NCBI RefSeq assembly: GCF_003574445.1
Contig: NZ_KZ984549.1
Location: forward strand, 62,001-126,000
Length of the DNA stretch: 64,000 nucleotides
DNA from: Streptomyces sp. YIM 130001
GTDB lineage: Bacteria > Actinomycetota > Actinomycetes > Streptomycetales > Streptomycetaceae
Direction of reading: 5' to 3'
The notes under the pieces are model-generated. The model saw nothing but the letters and a program-made list of their open reading frames with translations, ran no database searches and was not told the origin of the DNA. Shown piece by piece: positions 1-7,381 of this stretch. The translations under genes and the position numbers were made by a program. The stretch's first letter is position 1, and each line of letters starts with the position of its first letter.

Positions 1-720
1 GGTGACGCGGGCCTCGGGGAAACGTCGCTTGAGGGCACGCACCGCGGTGACCTCCGCGGTGCCGTCCAGGACTCCGCCCTTGAGCTTGAAATCCCGGAAT
101 CCGTACAGGTCGTGGGCGGCCTCGGCCTGGCGTACGACGGCCTCGGGGGTAAGGGCTTCCTCGTGCCGGACGCGGTACCAGTCCGTGTCGGCGTCGGGTT
201 CACGGACGTAGTCCAGGTCCGTGCGGTCGGGGTCGCCGACATAGAAGAGGTAGCCCAACATGCGTACGGAGTCGCGCTGTTGGCCGTCGCCGAGGAGAGC
301 GGCGACGGGTACGTCCAGGTGCTGGCCGAGGAGGTCGAGCAGGGCGGACTCGATCGCGGTGACGGCGTGGACGGTGGTCCGCAGGTCGAAGGTCTGACTG
401 CCGCGCCCTGACCGGTCACGGTCGGCGAAGCGGTCGCGGACGGCTCGCAGGACTGCCTTGTAGGTGCCCAACTCCGCGCCCAGGACCAGAGCTTGAGCAT
501 CCTCAAGGGTGCGGGTGATGGCCTCGCCTCCGGGTACCTCGCCGAGTCCGGTGCGCCCCTCGGAGTCCGTGAGGACGAGCACGTTACGAGTGAAGTAGGG
601 GCCGTGGGCCCCGGACAGGTTCAGCTCCATGCTGTCCCGGCCTGCTACGGGAAACACCGCGTACGCCGCGACGGTCGGTTGTCCGCTGCCCATCGGATCC
701 CCAGCCCCCGTGATTCTCAT
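1..720 (-). CDS. gudD: Glucarate dehydratase, N-terminal part (3' end off the left edge)
   Basis: Translating the reverse strand gives about 240 residues of an enolase-superfamily sugar-acid dehydratase, which removes water from D-glucarate to give 5-keto-4-deoxyglucarate in the cytoplasm. Recognisable stretches are [19 protein letters not shown] and [10 protein letters not shown], both characteristic of glucarate dehydratase, and FKLKGG, which carries the KxK catalytic lysine pair. The C-terminal half with the metal ligands and the His-Asp dyad lies outside the window. The ATG at 718-720 is the first start; an ATG at 691-693 has a slightly better purine run (GGGGA) upstream and is an alternative. 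It lies downstream of the flavoprotein gene on the same strand, but a hairpin at 764-805 separates them. Confidence 0.85.
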   Translation of the reverse strand, partial: MRITGAGDPMGSGQPTVAAYAVFPVAGRDSMELNLSGAHGPYFTRNVLVLTDSEGRTGLGEVPGGEAITRTLEDAQALVLGAELGTYKAVLRAVRDRFADRDRSGRGSQTFDLRTTVHAVTAIESALLDLLGQHLDVPVAALLGDGQQRDSVRMLGYLFYVGDPDRTDLDYVREPDADTDWYRVRHEEALTPEAVVRQAEAAHDLYGFRDFKLKGGVLDGTAEVTAVRALKRRFPEARVT

Positions 721-763
721 ATGTGGACGTCAGTTGCGTATGAAGACGAGCTGAGGCTAGGAC

Positions 764-805
764 GAGCCGCTCGGGGCGTCAATGGGCCCGCTCCCCGAGC
801 GGCTC
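764..805 (-). terminator. Hairpin terminator after the flavoprotein gene
   Basis: A perfect 13-bp stem (GAGCCGCTCGGGG paired with CCCCGAGCGGCTC) encloses a 16-nt loop. It sits just past the 3' end of the minus-strand flavoprotein gene and before gudD. There is no clear U tract, as is usual for streptomycete hairpins. Confidence 0.65.
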
Positions 806-826
806 GGTCACCACTGCGCGGGGTAG

Positions 827-2263
827 TCAGCCCCGGTAGGTCTCCAGCAGCCGCAGCCAGATCTCGCTGATCGTCGGGTAGGCGGGGACCGCGTGCCAGA
901 GGCGCTCGATCGGCACCTCGGCGGTCACCGCGATGGTGGCCGCGTGGAGCAGTTCACCGGCCCCGGGGCCGACGAAGGTGACGCCGATGACGGTCTCCGT
1001 GTCGAGGTCCACCAGCATGCGGGCCTGCCCGCGGTAGCCGTGGGCGTACAGGCCCGCGCCCGCGACCGCGCCCATGTCATAGTCGACGGCGCGCACCCGG
1101 CGGCCGGACTCCTCGGCCTCGGCGAGCGTCGGGCCGACGGCGGCCGCTTCCGGGTCGGTGAACACCACTTGCGGTACGGCACGGTGGTCGGCGGTCGCCG
1201 CGTGCGCACCCCAGGGGTCCGTCTCGAGGAGGGGAACCCCGCCCGCCCTGGCCGCGATGGCGGCACCGGCGATCCCCGCCTGGTACTTGCCCTGGTGGGT
1301 GAGCAGAGCCCGGTGGTTGACGTCGCCGACCGCGTACAGCCAGCCGGTGCCCTCCACTCGGCAGCTGTCGTCCGTGGTGAGCCAGGAGCCGTCCTCGAGG
1401 CCGACGGACTCCAGTCCGAGGCCGTCCGTGCGCGGGGCGCGGCCGGTGGCCATGAGCACCTCGTCCGCCTCCACGAGCGAGCCGTCACCGAGGGTCAGGG
1501 TGACGGTGTCCCCGCTGCGGACCACCGAGGTCACATCGGTGCCGGTACGCACGTCCGCCCCGGCCTCGCGCAGCCCCTCGGCGACGAGCTCGCCGGCGAA
1601 GGGTTCCATGCGCGGCAGCAGCCTGTCCGTACGGGCCAGGAGCGTGACCTGGGAGCCGAGCCCTTGCCAGGCGGCGGCCATCTCGGTGCCGACAACTCCC
1701 CCGCCGACCACCGCGAGCCGCCCCGGCACGTGGTCCGCGCTGGTGGCTTCGCGGCTGGTCCAGGCGCGGGCCCCGGCGAGCCCGGGCAGATCGGGCAGCA
1801 CCGCACGGCTGCCGGTGCACACCGCCACGGCATGCCGCGCCTCCAGGACGTGCCGCTCCCCCTCGGGGCTGGTCACGACGACGCGTTTCGGTCCGTCGAG
1901 ACGACCGTGGCCGCGCAGGACCTTGACGCCGATGGAATCGAGCCATTCGGCCTGGCCGTCGTCCTTCCAGTTGTTGGTGTAGTAGTCGCGATGGGCGAGT
2001 ACGGCCGTGGCGTCGAGAGGGCCCTGCACCGACTGGCGCAGGCCCGGCACCCGGCGGGCGTCGGCCCGCGCGATGACGGGGCGCAGCAGCGCCTTGCTCG
2101 GCATGCACGCCCAGTAGGAGCACTCACCCCCGATCAGTTCGCTCTCGACGATCGCGGCACTGAGGCCCGCCGCGCGGGCCCGGTCCGCCACGTTCTCCCC
2201 CACTGGGCCGGCGCCCAGGACGACGACGTCGTACTCGCTGGTGGCTGCATGTCCCTGTCCCAT
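827..2263 (-). CDS. FAD-dependent pyridine nucleotide-disulfide oxidoreductase
   Basis: A 478-residue cytoplasmic flavoprotein of the dihydrolipoamide dehydrogenase / mercuric reductase family. An FAD dinucleotide fold (GAGPVG, residues 17-22) is followed by a redox-disulfide motif GGECSYWACMPSK (Cys48 and Cys53), a second GGGVVG NAD(P)H-binding fold near residue 180, an ATG..P segment and the C-terminal dimerisation domain. In lipoamide dehydrogenases the C-terminus carries a catalytic HxHPT motif; here the equivalent segment reads AVPAYPTISE, so the base is Tyr462, as in mercuric-reductase-like branches. The substrate is therefore unlikely to be lipoamide and is unknown. The ATG at 2263 is chosen because the FAD fold begins about ten residues later. 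It is divergent from the thioredoxin gene, which may share its redox role. Confidence 0.85.
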   Translation of the reverse strand: MGQGHAATSEYDVVVLGAGPVGENVADRARAAGLSAAIVESELIGGECSYWACMPSKALLRPVIARADARRVPGLRQSVQGPLDATAVLAHRDYYTNNWKDDGQAEWLDSIGVKVLRGHGRLDGPKRVVVTSPEGERHVLEARHAVAVCTGSRAVLPDLPGLAGARAWTSREATSADHVPGRLAVVGGGVVGTEMAAAWQGLGSQVTLLARTDRLLPRMEPFAGELVAEGLREAGADVRTGTDVTSVVRSGDTVTLTLGDGSLVEADEVLMATGRAPRTDGLGLESVGLEDGSWLTTDDSCRVEGTGWLYAVGDVNHRALLTHQGKYQAGIAGAAIAARAGGVPLLETDPWGAHAATADHRAVPQVVFTDPEAAAVGPTLAEAEESGRRVRAVDYDMGAVAGAGLYAHGYRGQARMLVDLDTETVIGVTFVGPGAGELLHAATIAVTAEVPIERLWHAVPAYPTISEIWLRLLETYRG

Positions 2264-2390
2264 GAATCCCAGTGTTCCCGTATGTGTGCGCCGCGGCCAC
2301 AGGGGCATCCGGAACAGTGGCCCGGAATAGGGCACGGTCCCGCGCCGTTGTGCGGGTCAGTACGACGCAGCCGCCTGGAGAGGTAGATCA

Positions 2391-2798
2391 GTGAGCACCC
2401 AGGAACTCACCAAGGACAACTTCGACGAGATCGTGTCGGAGAACGAATTTGTGCTCATCGACTTCTGGGCGGAGTGGTGCGGTCCCTGCCGGCAGTTCGG
2501 CCCGGTCTACGAGGGCGCTTCCGAGCGTCACCCGGACCTGGTCTTCGGCAAGGTCGACACCGAGGCACAGCCCGAGCTGGCGCAGGCCTTCGGCATCCAG
2601 TCGATCCCGACGCTGGCGATCATCCGGGACAAGGTGGCGATCTTCGCCCAGCCCGGTGCGCTTCCGGAGTCGGCTCTCGAGGACGTGATCGGCCAGGCAC
2701 GTGACGTGAACATGGAGGACGTGCGCAAGGCCATCGCCGAGGAGCAGGCCAACCAGGGCGACCAGGCAGGACAGCCGGCTCCGCCCGCCGGCGAGTGA
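2391..2798 (+). CDS. trxA: Thioredoxin
   Basis: A 135-residue thioredoxin, a small cytoplasmic dithiol carrier that reduces disulfides in target proteins. The fold is complete: the WCGPC active site (Cys30, Cys33), the cis-proline loop IPTL, and a C-terminal helix followed by a tail of about 25 residues rich in Gln, Gly and Pro that ordinary thioredoxins (about 105-110 aa) lack. The GTG start has a strong ribosome site, GGAGAGG at 2377-2383, seven bases upstream. It is divergent from the flavoprotein at 827-2263. A hairpin terminator follows. Confidence 0.93.
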   Translation: MSTQELTKDNFDEIVSENEFVLIDFWAEWCGPCRQFGPVYEGASERHPDLVFGKVDTEAQPELAQAFGIQSIPTLAIIRDKVAIFAQPGALPESALEDVIGQARDVNMEDVRKAIAEEQANQGDQAGQPAPPAGE

Positions 2799-2835
2799 TC
2801 CGGGCCGGCTGCGCCTTCGGGTGCGGCCGGCCTTC

Positions 2836-2871
2836 GAGGACCCGGACCCTCCAAGGGGGTTCCGGGTCCTC
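2836..2871 (+). terminator. Hairpin terminator after trxA
   Basis: GAGGACCCGGA (2836-2846) pairs perfectly with TCCGGGTCCTC (2861-2871) around a 14-nt loop. It lies 37 bases after the trxA stop codon. A second, weaker GC hairpin lies just before it (about 2803-2833). Confidence 0.75.
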
Positions 2872-2940
2872 GTGCGTCCGGGGCGGCCGCACCTCGCCCA
2901 CGTGCGGGTGGTGGCCCCGAGTCGAGCCCCCGGCGCTATC

Positions 2941-2966
2941 GTTCGGTCGGACGAACAGCCGACCGA
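2941..2966 (+). promoter_or_regulatory. Inverted repeat just upstream of the amidase ribosome site
   Basis: TCGGTCGG (2943-2950) and CCGACCGA (2959-2966) form a perfect 8-bp inverted repeat with an 8-nt spacer, ending two bases before the AGGAGG ribosome site at 2968-2973. A second overlapping repeat, GTTCG/CGAAC, occupies 2941-2956. It could be an operator or a 5'-leader hairpin; the sequence does not decide. Confidence 0.4.
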
Positions 2967-2980
2967 CAGGAGGGCTCCCG

Positions 2981-4405
2981 GTGAGCGACGACCGAGCCGC
3001 GGGGCTTGCCGAGACGGCGAACGCCCTGGCGAGCGGCGAGTTGACGTCACGCGAGGCCATCGAGCGCGCTCTGGCCCGCATAGAGGCTTCCCGGCCCTCC
3101 CTGAACGCCTTCCGACTGGTGCGCGCCGAGGCTGCGCTCGAGGAGGCCGACGCCGCCGACCGGCGGCTCGCTGCGGGCGAGCAACTCCCCCTGCTCGGCG
3201 TGCCGGTCGCGGTCAAGGACGATATGGACGTCGCGGGTGAGCCGACCGCGTTCGGCTGCGGGGGGACGTTCCCGGTCAAGGGCAGGGACGCCGAGGCGGT
3301 ACGACGCCTGCGCGAGGCCGGCGCCGTGATCGTCGGAAAGACCAACTCGTGCGAGCTCGGCCAGTGGCCGTTCACCGAGGGTCCGGCGTTCGGCGAGACG
3401 CGCAATCCGTGGAACACCGCTCACACGCCCGGGGGGTCGTCCGGCGGCTCGGCCGCTGCCGTGGCGGCCGGCCTGGTGCCTGCCGCGCTCGGCTCGGACG
3501 GTGCGGGTTCGGTGCGCATCCCGGCCTCCTGGACACATCTGGTGGGGATCAAACCGCAGCGTGGCCGGATCTCGTCCATGCCCGATCCGGAGGCGTTCCA
3601 GGGCATCACCGTCAATGGACCGCTGGCTCGCACCGTCGCGGACGCGGCACTGCTCCTCGACTGCGCGAGCGGCAGCCACCCGGGCGATCTGCACCGGCCG
3701 GCCCCGGTACGTCTCGCCGACGCCGCGACCCGGGAGCCGGGGCGGCTGCGGGTGGCGGTGTCGTTCCGCATGCCGTTCACCGCGACCCCGAAGCATCTGG
3801 ACCCGGGGGTGGGGGCGGCCGTGCTCTCGCTCGCCGAGCGCATGGCCGCACTCGGCCACGAGGTGGAGGAGGCGGATCCGCGCTACGGGCTGGTCGGTCT
3901 CGGGTTCGTGCCCCGGGCGACGGCCGGGATCGCGGAGTGGGCCCGTCGGGTGCCGGACCCGGACCTGCTCGACCCGCGCACCCGGGAGGCGGCCCGGCTG
4001 GGGCGCACTCTGTCCGGGGCTCCGCTCAGGGCCGCACGCCGGGCGGAGGACGGGTTGCGGCGCAGGGTGTGGAGCCTGTTCCGCCGGTACGACGTGCTCC
4101 TGGTGCCGACCACGGCCACCGCGGCCCCGCGCGTGGGTGCCTTCGACGGACTCAGCGGGTTCGCCACCGACCGGGCGATGATCGCGGCGTGCCCGTACGC
4201 CTGGCCGTGGAATGTGCTCGGCTGGCCCGGGGTGAGCGTTCCGGCGGGTGTGCTGCCGGGTGAACTGCCCGTGGGTGCGCAGCTGTTGGGCCCCGACAGC
4301 AGCGAGCCGCTACTGGTCTCGCTGGCCGCGCAACTGGAGAGCGAGATGCGCTGGCACGAACGGTGGCCGGCCACGGCGGACGAACCCGGAGCGGCGGCCC
4401 GCTGA
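2981..4405 (+). CDS. Amidase (amidase-signature family)
   Basis: A 474-residue hydrolase of the amidase-signature family, which cleaves carboxamides with a Ser-cisSer-Lys triad. Lys79 lies in VAVKDDMDVAG, the cis-serine in GGSSGGS (residues 151-157) and the nucleophile Ser177 in GSDGAGSVRIP. The length suits free-standing bacterial amidases rather than the GatA transamidosome subunit, and no gatB or gatC is near. The GTG at 2981 has a perfect AGGAGG seven bases upstream; an earlier in-frame ATG at 2795 overlaps the trxA stop and is not used. The substrate cannot be predicted. Confidence 0.88.
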   Translation: MSDDRAAGLAETANALASGELTSREAIERALARIEASRPSLNAFRLVRAEAALEEADAADRRLAAGEQLPLLGVPVAVKDDMDVAGEPTAFGCGGTFPVKGRDAEAVRRLREAGAVIVGKTNSCELGQWPFTEGPAFGETRNPWNTAHTPGGSSGGSAAAVAAGLVPAALGSDGAGSVRIPASWTHLVGIKPQRGRISSMPDPEAFQGITVNGPLARTVADAALLLDCASGSHPGDLHRPAPVRLADAATREPGRLRVAVSFRMPFTATPKHLDPGVGAAVLSLAERMAALGHEVEEADPRYGLVGLGFVPRATAGIAEWARRVPDPDLLDPRTREAARLGRTLSGAPLRAARRAEDGLRRRVWSLFRRYDVLLVPTTATAAPRVGAFDGLSGFATDRAMIAACPYAWPWNVLGWPGVSVPAGVLPGELPVGAQLLGPDSSEPLLVSLAAQLESEMRWHERWPATADEPGAAAR

Positions 4406-4560
4406 CGAGGGAGCCCAGCACATGCGCGGTCGCGGACGTGGACCGTGCGGACGGGCAGGAACAAGCCGGGATGTCGCGCCTGCGGGACGGCACGCACGAG
4501 TGGCCGTCAGAGGCTTCCGTCCACGGATGACCGCCCTCCGTACCCTCGAAGCCCTTGGCC

Positions 4561-4566
4561 TAGGCT
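4561..4566 (+). promoter_or_regulatory. Possible -10 element of a leaderless transcript
   Basis: TAGGCT ends seven bases before the GTG start of the MazF-like gene, the geometry of leaderless promoters in Streptomyces. No ribosome site precedes that GTG. I see no good -35 element. Confidence 0.4.
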
Positions 4567-4573
4567 GCTCTGC

Positions 4574-5032
4574 GTGACTGCCTCCACCGAACCTCAGCAG
4601 AGTGCCGACTCCCCCGGCCGCCACGGTCCTTCGGCCACCGTCGAGGCCGATCCCCGGGAGGTGGGCCGGGTCCGTACCGAGTACGCGCCCGCCCACGACG
4701 GCGATCCCGATCCCGGCGAGATCGTGTGGACCTGGGTGCCCTACGAGGAGAACGACGGGCGGGGCAAGGACCGGCCGGTCCTGGTCGTCGCGCGCGAGGC
4801 GGCCGGCAGCCTGCTCGGTGTGGCGCTCTCCAGCAAGCGGCACGACGGCGACCGGGAGTGGGTGGCACTCGGCACCGGCCCCTGGGACTCCTCCGGACGT
4901 GAGTCGTGGGTGGACCTGGACCGGGTGCTGCGCCTGCACGACGGCGGGATGCGCCGGGAGGCCTGCGCGCTCGACCGGATGCGCTTCAACGCGGTCGTCC
5001 ACCGGCTCCAGGAACGCTACGGCTGGCGCTGA
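4574..5032 (+). CDS. PemK/MazF-like protein
   Basis: A 152-residue protein whose C-terminal 115 residues match the PemK/MazF endoribonuclease fold: GEIVWTWVPYEENDGRGKDRPVLVVA corresponds to the first strands and the Arg-containing loop of MazF, and VDLDRVLRL to the later core. The first 40 residues are acidic and low in complexity. Family members cut single-stranded RNA at short motifs, but many actinobacterial homologues are untested. No antitoxin-like reading frame is beside it, so it is an orphan. The GTG at 4574 is chosen because homology starts later and TAGGCT suggests a leaderless message. Confidence 0.75.
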   Translation: MTASTEPQQSADSPGRHGPSATVEADPREVGRVRTEYAPAHDGDPDPGEIVWTWVPYEENDGRGKDRPVLVVAREAAGSLLGVALSSKRHDGDREWVALGTGPWDSSGRESWVDLDRVLRLHDGGMRREACALDRMRFNAVVHRLQERYGWR

Positions 5033-5051
5033 GCCTCGCCGGGCCGGCCTG

Positions 5052-5912
5052 TCACCGCACCGGGTCGCCGGTCAGATCTGCGAACTCTGCGGTGAAGGCG
5101 CCGAGCGTGGTGGCGTCGCGTGTCCGGTCGAGGACGGCGAACACGACGTGCGTGAAGGTGCCGGCGAAGCGCCCACCGTCCGCGAGCAGGGCGCGGAACG
5201 CGCCGGCCACCTCGGCCGGGTCGTTGCGGAAGACGCCGCACCCCCACGCGCCCAGTACCAGTCGGCGGTATCCGCAGGCCGTCGCCGTCTCCAGGACGCG
5301 CTCGGCACGGCTTGCGAGCGCCTGCCCGATCCGGTGCGCCTCGGCCGGCGTACGGCGCAGGATGACACCCGCGTTGGGTGCGGGCGAGGTCAAGAACCCG
5401 GCCCTGTACGGGACTTCGAGCAGCGCGCCGCGGTCGTCGCGGAACACCGGCACCCCGGGTGAGTGGATCACGCGGTCGGAGTAGAACGGGTCGCGGTCCG
5501 CCCGGTGGTGGGCGTAGTAGTCCGGAGCGCGGAGCAGGCACGTATACAGGGCGGAGGCTCGGCAGAGGGCTTCCTCCTGCGCCTGGGCGCCGTTGAGGTA
5601 GCCGCCGCCGGGATTGCGTGCGGAGGCGAAGTTGAGGACGGCGACCGGGTCCGGCACCGTCGGTTCGGACGTCAGACGGCGGGCCGCCTCCATACTGCTC
5701 TCGCCGGTCGTCTCGAACCGTGTCGCGACGAGGCCGGAGGTCGCGTCCGCGGCCCCCGCGGCCACGGGCTCCGGGCCGAACAGTGCCGTACCGTCCGCAG
5801 CGGCCGCGATCTCCTGCGCGAGGTCCACGCGCCGGCCGTCGGGCAGTACGTAATGACCGGCCTCGACGATCTCCTGGGTGTGTTGTGCGGTGGCCCGCAG
5901 ACGTGCGCTCAT
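5052..5912 (-). CDS. Bacterial-type poly(ADP-ribose) glycohydrolase (TIGR02452 family)
   Basis: A 286-residue macrodomain-fold protein of the microbial PARG family. The signature GGG-x7-QEE is complete: the glycine triplet at residues 102-104 in NPGGGYLNGA and Gln112-Glu113-Glu114, Glu114 being the expected catalytic glutamate. LNFASARNPGGG and a C-terminal VLGAWGCGVF loop for the distal ribose also fit. The enzyme releases ADP-ribose from modified proteins or nucleic acids; its partner transferase is not in the window. The ATG at 5912 has a GGGGGACGG purine run upstream. It is divergent from egtA across a 200-bp region with an inverted repeat. Confidence 0.85.
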   Translation of the reverse strand: MSARLRATAQHTQEIVEAGHYVLPDGRRVDLAQEIAAAADGTALFGPEPVAAGAADATSGLVATRFETTGESSMEAARRLTSEPTVPDPVAVLNFASARNPGGGYLNGAQAQEEALCRASALYTCLLRAPDYYAHHRADRDPFYSDRVIHSPGVPVFRDDRGALLEVPYRAGFLTSPAPNAGVILRRTPAEAHRIGQALASRAERVLETATACGYRRLVLGAWGCGVFRNDPAEVAGAFRALLADGGRFAGTFTHVVFAVLDRTRDATTLGAFTAEFADLTGDPVR

Positions 5913-5983
5913 GTGCCGTCCCCCGTCGTTCTCATGACGCCATCGTTGCCTGCGGGTGACGCCTGTCGCAATGCAATTCATCG

Positions 5984-6013
5984 GCCGCAGGTGCACTCTT
6001 GTGCACGTGCGGC
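5984..6013. promoter_or_regulatory. Inverted repeat in the PARG-egtA divergent promoter
   Basis: GCCGCAGGTGCAC and GTGCACGTGCGGC are 13-nt arms that pair with one mismatch around the 4-nt spacer TCTT. It lies about 72 bases from the PARG start and 100 bases from the egtA start. It contains two copies of the self-complementary GTGCAC. It looks more like a dyad operator than a terminator, since both flanking genes point away from it. Confidence 0.5.
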
Positions 6014-6112
6014 GGAAGAGTTTGGCTTGACTGAGCACGCCGACCGGAGGCATCCTCACCGAGCCACCAGGTATCGAACACACCTTCGATCAATGATCCG
6101 GAGGACCGATCC

Positions 6113-7381
6113 ATGCAAGAGGCCGACTGTCCCCGGCGCACCCCCACCGTCACCGAGGCGGAGGTGGAGGCGCTGGTCAAGGGCATCTGTTTCAAGACCG
6201 GGCCGCCCCACACCCTGGGCGTCGAACTCGAATGGCACATACGGGAGTTGCACGACCCACGACTCCGCGTCCCACCCGAACGTCACGAGGCGGCCCTGGC
6301 CGCGGTGCGCGCACTGCCCCTCGCCTCACCCCTCACCGTGGAACCCGGCGGGCAGCTCGAGCTGAGCTCGCTCCCCGCCCCCTCCCTCTCCTCCTGCGTC
6401 GACCTCGTGTCGGCCGATCTCGCGCTGCTCCGCAGCACACTCGCCGGCTTCGGGCTCGGGCTCAGCGGCATCGGCCAGGACCCGTGGCTGGCCCCTCGGC
6501 GCACTCTGACCGCCGCACGCTACGACGCCATGGAGGCGTACTTCGACCGGACGGGCCCCGCCGGCCGCGCCATGATGTGCTCCTCCGCCTCGGTACAGGT
6601 ATGTGTCGACGCCGGGCACGAGGAACCAGGTCCGCTCGGTCACGGGCGCCGCTGGCGCATGGCGCATCTCCTCGGTGCCGTACTGGTCGCGGCGTTCGCC
6701 AACTCGCCCATGGCCGAAGGACGCAGGACCGGATGGCGCTCCACCCGGCAAGCCGTGTGGGCCGCGATCGAGCCCAGCAGGTCGGCAGCCCCGCCGTACG
6801 GCGCGGAACCGCGTGCGGCCTGGACGGAGTACGTCCTCGACGCGCCGGTGATGTGCCTGCGCACCGAACACGGTCCCTGGCAGATCCCGGACCGGCTCAC
6901 CTTCCGTGACTGGCTGCGGCACGGTCTGCCGCGCCCGCCCACCCAGGACGACCTCGACTACCACCTGACCACACTGTTCCCGCCGGTACGGCCGCGCGGG
7001 CACCTGGAACTGCGCATGATCGACGCCCAGGGGGGAGACGACGGCTGGCTGGTCCCGCTGGCGGTCACCGACGCGCTCTTCGACGATCCCGAGGCCGCCG
7101 AGCGCGCGTACCGGATCGTCGAGCCGCTCGGCGAGCGGGCCGGTCCGAAGCCGGCACCGCACAACCCTCTGTGGCTGGACGCGGCACGGCACGGCCTTGC
7201 CGACCCGGAACTGCACCGCGCCGCGACCGCGTGCTTCGCCGCTGCCACCGAGGCCCTGCCCCGGCGGGGCGCGTCGAGGACGGTGCGCGACGCGGTCGGT
7301 GCGTTCACAGAGCGCTACGTCGCCCGGGGCCGCTGTCCGGCCGACGATCTGCTGGAACGAATCGACGGGAGGCGCCCATGA
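6113..7381 (+). CDS. egtA: Glutamate-cysteine ligase of the ergothioneine pathway
   Basis: A 422-residue member of the GCS2 glutamate-cysteine ligase family. It makes gamma-glutamylcysteine, the sulfur donor for ergothioneine, from glutamate, cysteine and ATP. Family marks are LGVELEWHI near residue 37, the substrate loop PGGQLELSS, and GHLELRMIDAQG near residue 300. It is the first gene of a four-gene operon whose later members are unmistakably ergothioneine enzymes, which sets its role apart from glutathione synthesis. The ATG has CGGAGG at 6099-6104 with an 8-base spacer. Its stop overlaps the egtB start (ATGA). Confidence 0.92.
   Translation: MQEADCPRRTPTVTEAEVEALVKGICFKTGPPHTLGVELEWHIRELHDPRLRVPPERHEAALAAVRALPLASPLTVEPGGQLELSSLPAPSLSSCVDLVSADLALLRSTLAGFGLGLSGIGQDPWLAPRRTLTAARYDAMEAYFDRTGPAGRAMMCSSASVQVCVDAGHEEPGPLGHGRRWRMAHLLGAVLVAAFANSPMAEGRRTGWRSTRQAVWAAIEPSRSAAPPYGAEPRAAWTEYVLDAPVMCLRTEHGPWQIPDRLTFRDWLRHGLPRPPTQDDLDYHLTTLFPPVRPRGHLELRMIDAQGGDDGWLVPLAVTDALFDDPEAAERAYRIVEPLGERAGPKPAPHNPLWLDAARHGLADPELHRAATACFAAATEALPRRGASRTVRDAVGAFTERYVARGRCPADDLLERIDGRRP

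Noticed and set aside
893..2386. A long plus-strand open frame opposite the flavoprotein gene
   Set aside because: It is a shadow of the real minus-strand gene: no ribosome site, no family resemblance, and its composition follows from the G/C-rich third positions of the opposite strand.
4406..4573. A possible antitoxin gene before the MazF-like gene
   Set aside because: The only ATG frame gives an Arg-rich sequence with no ribosome site or antitoxin features.
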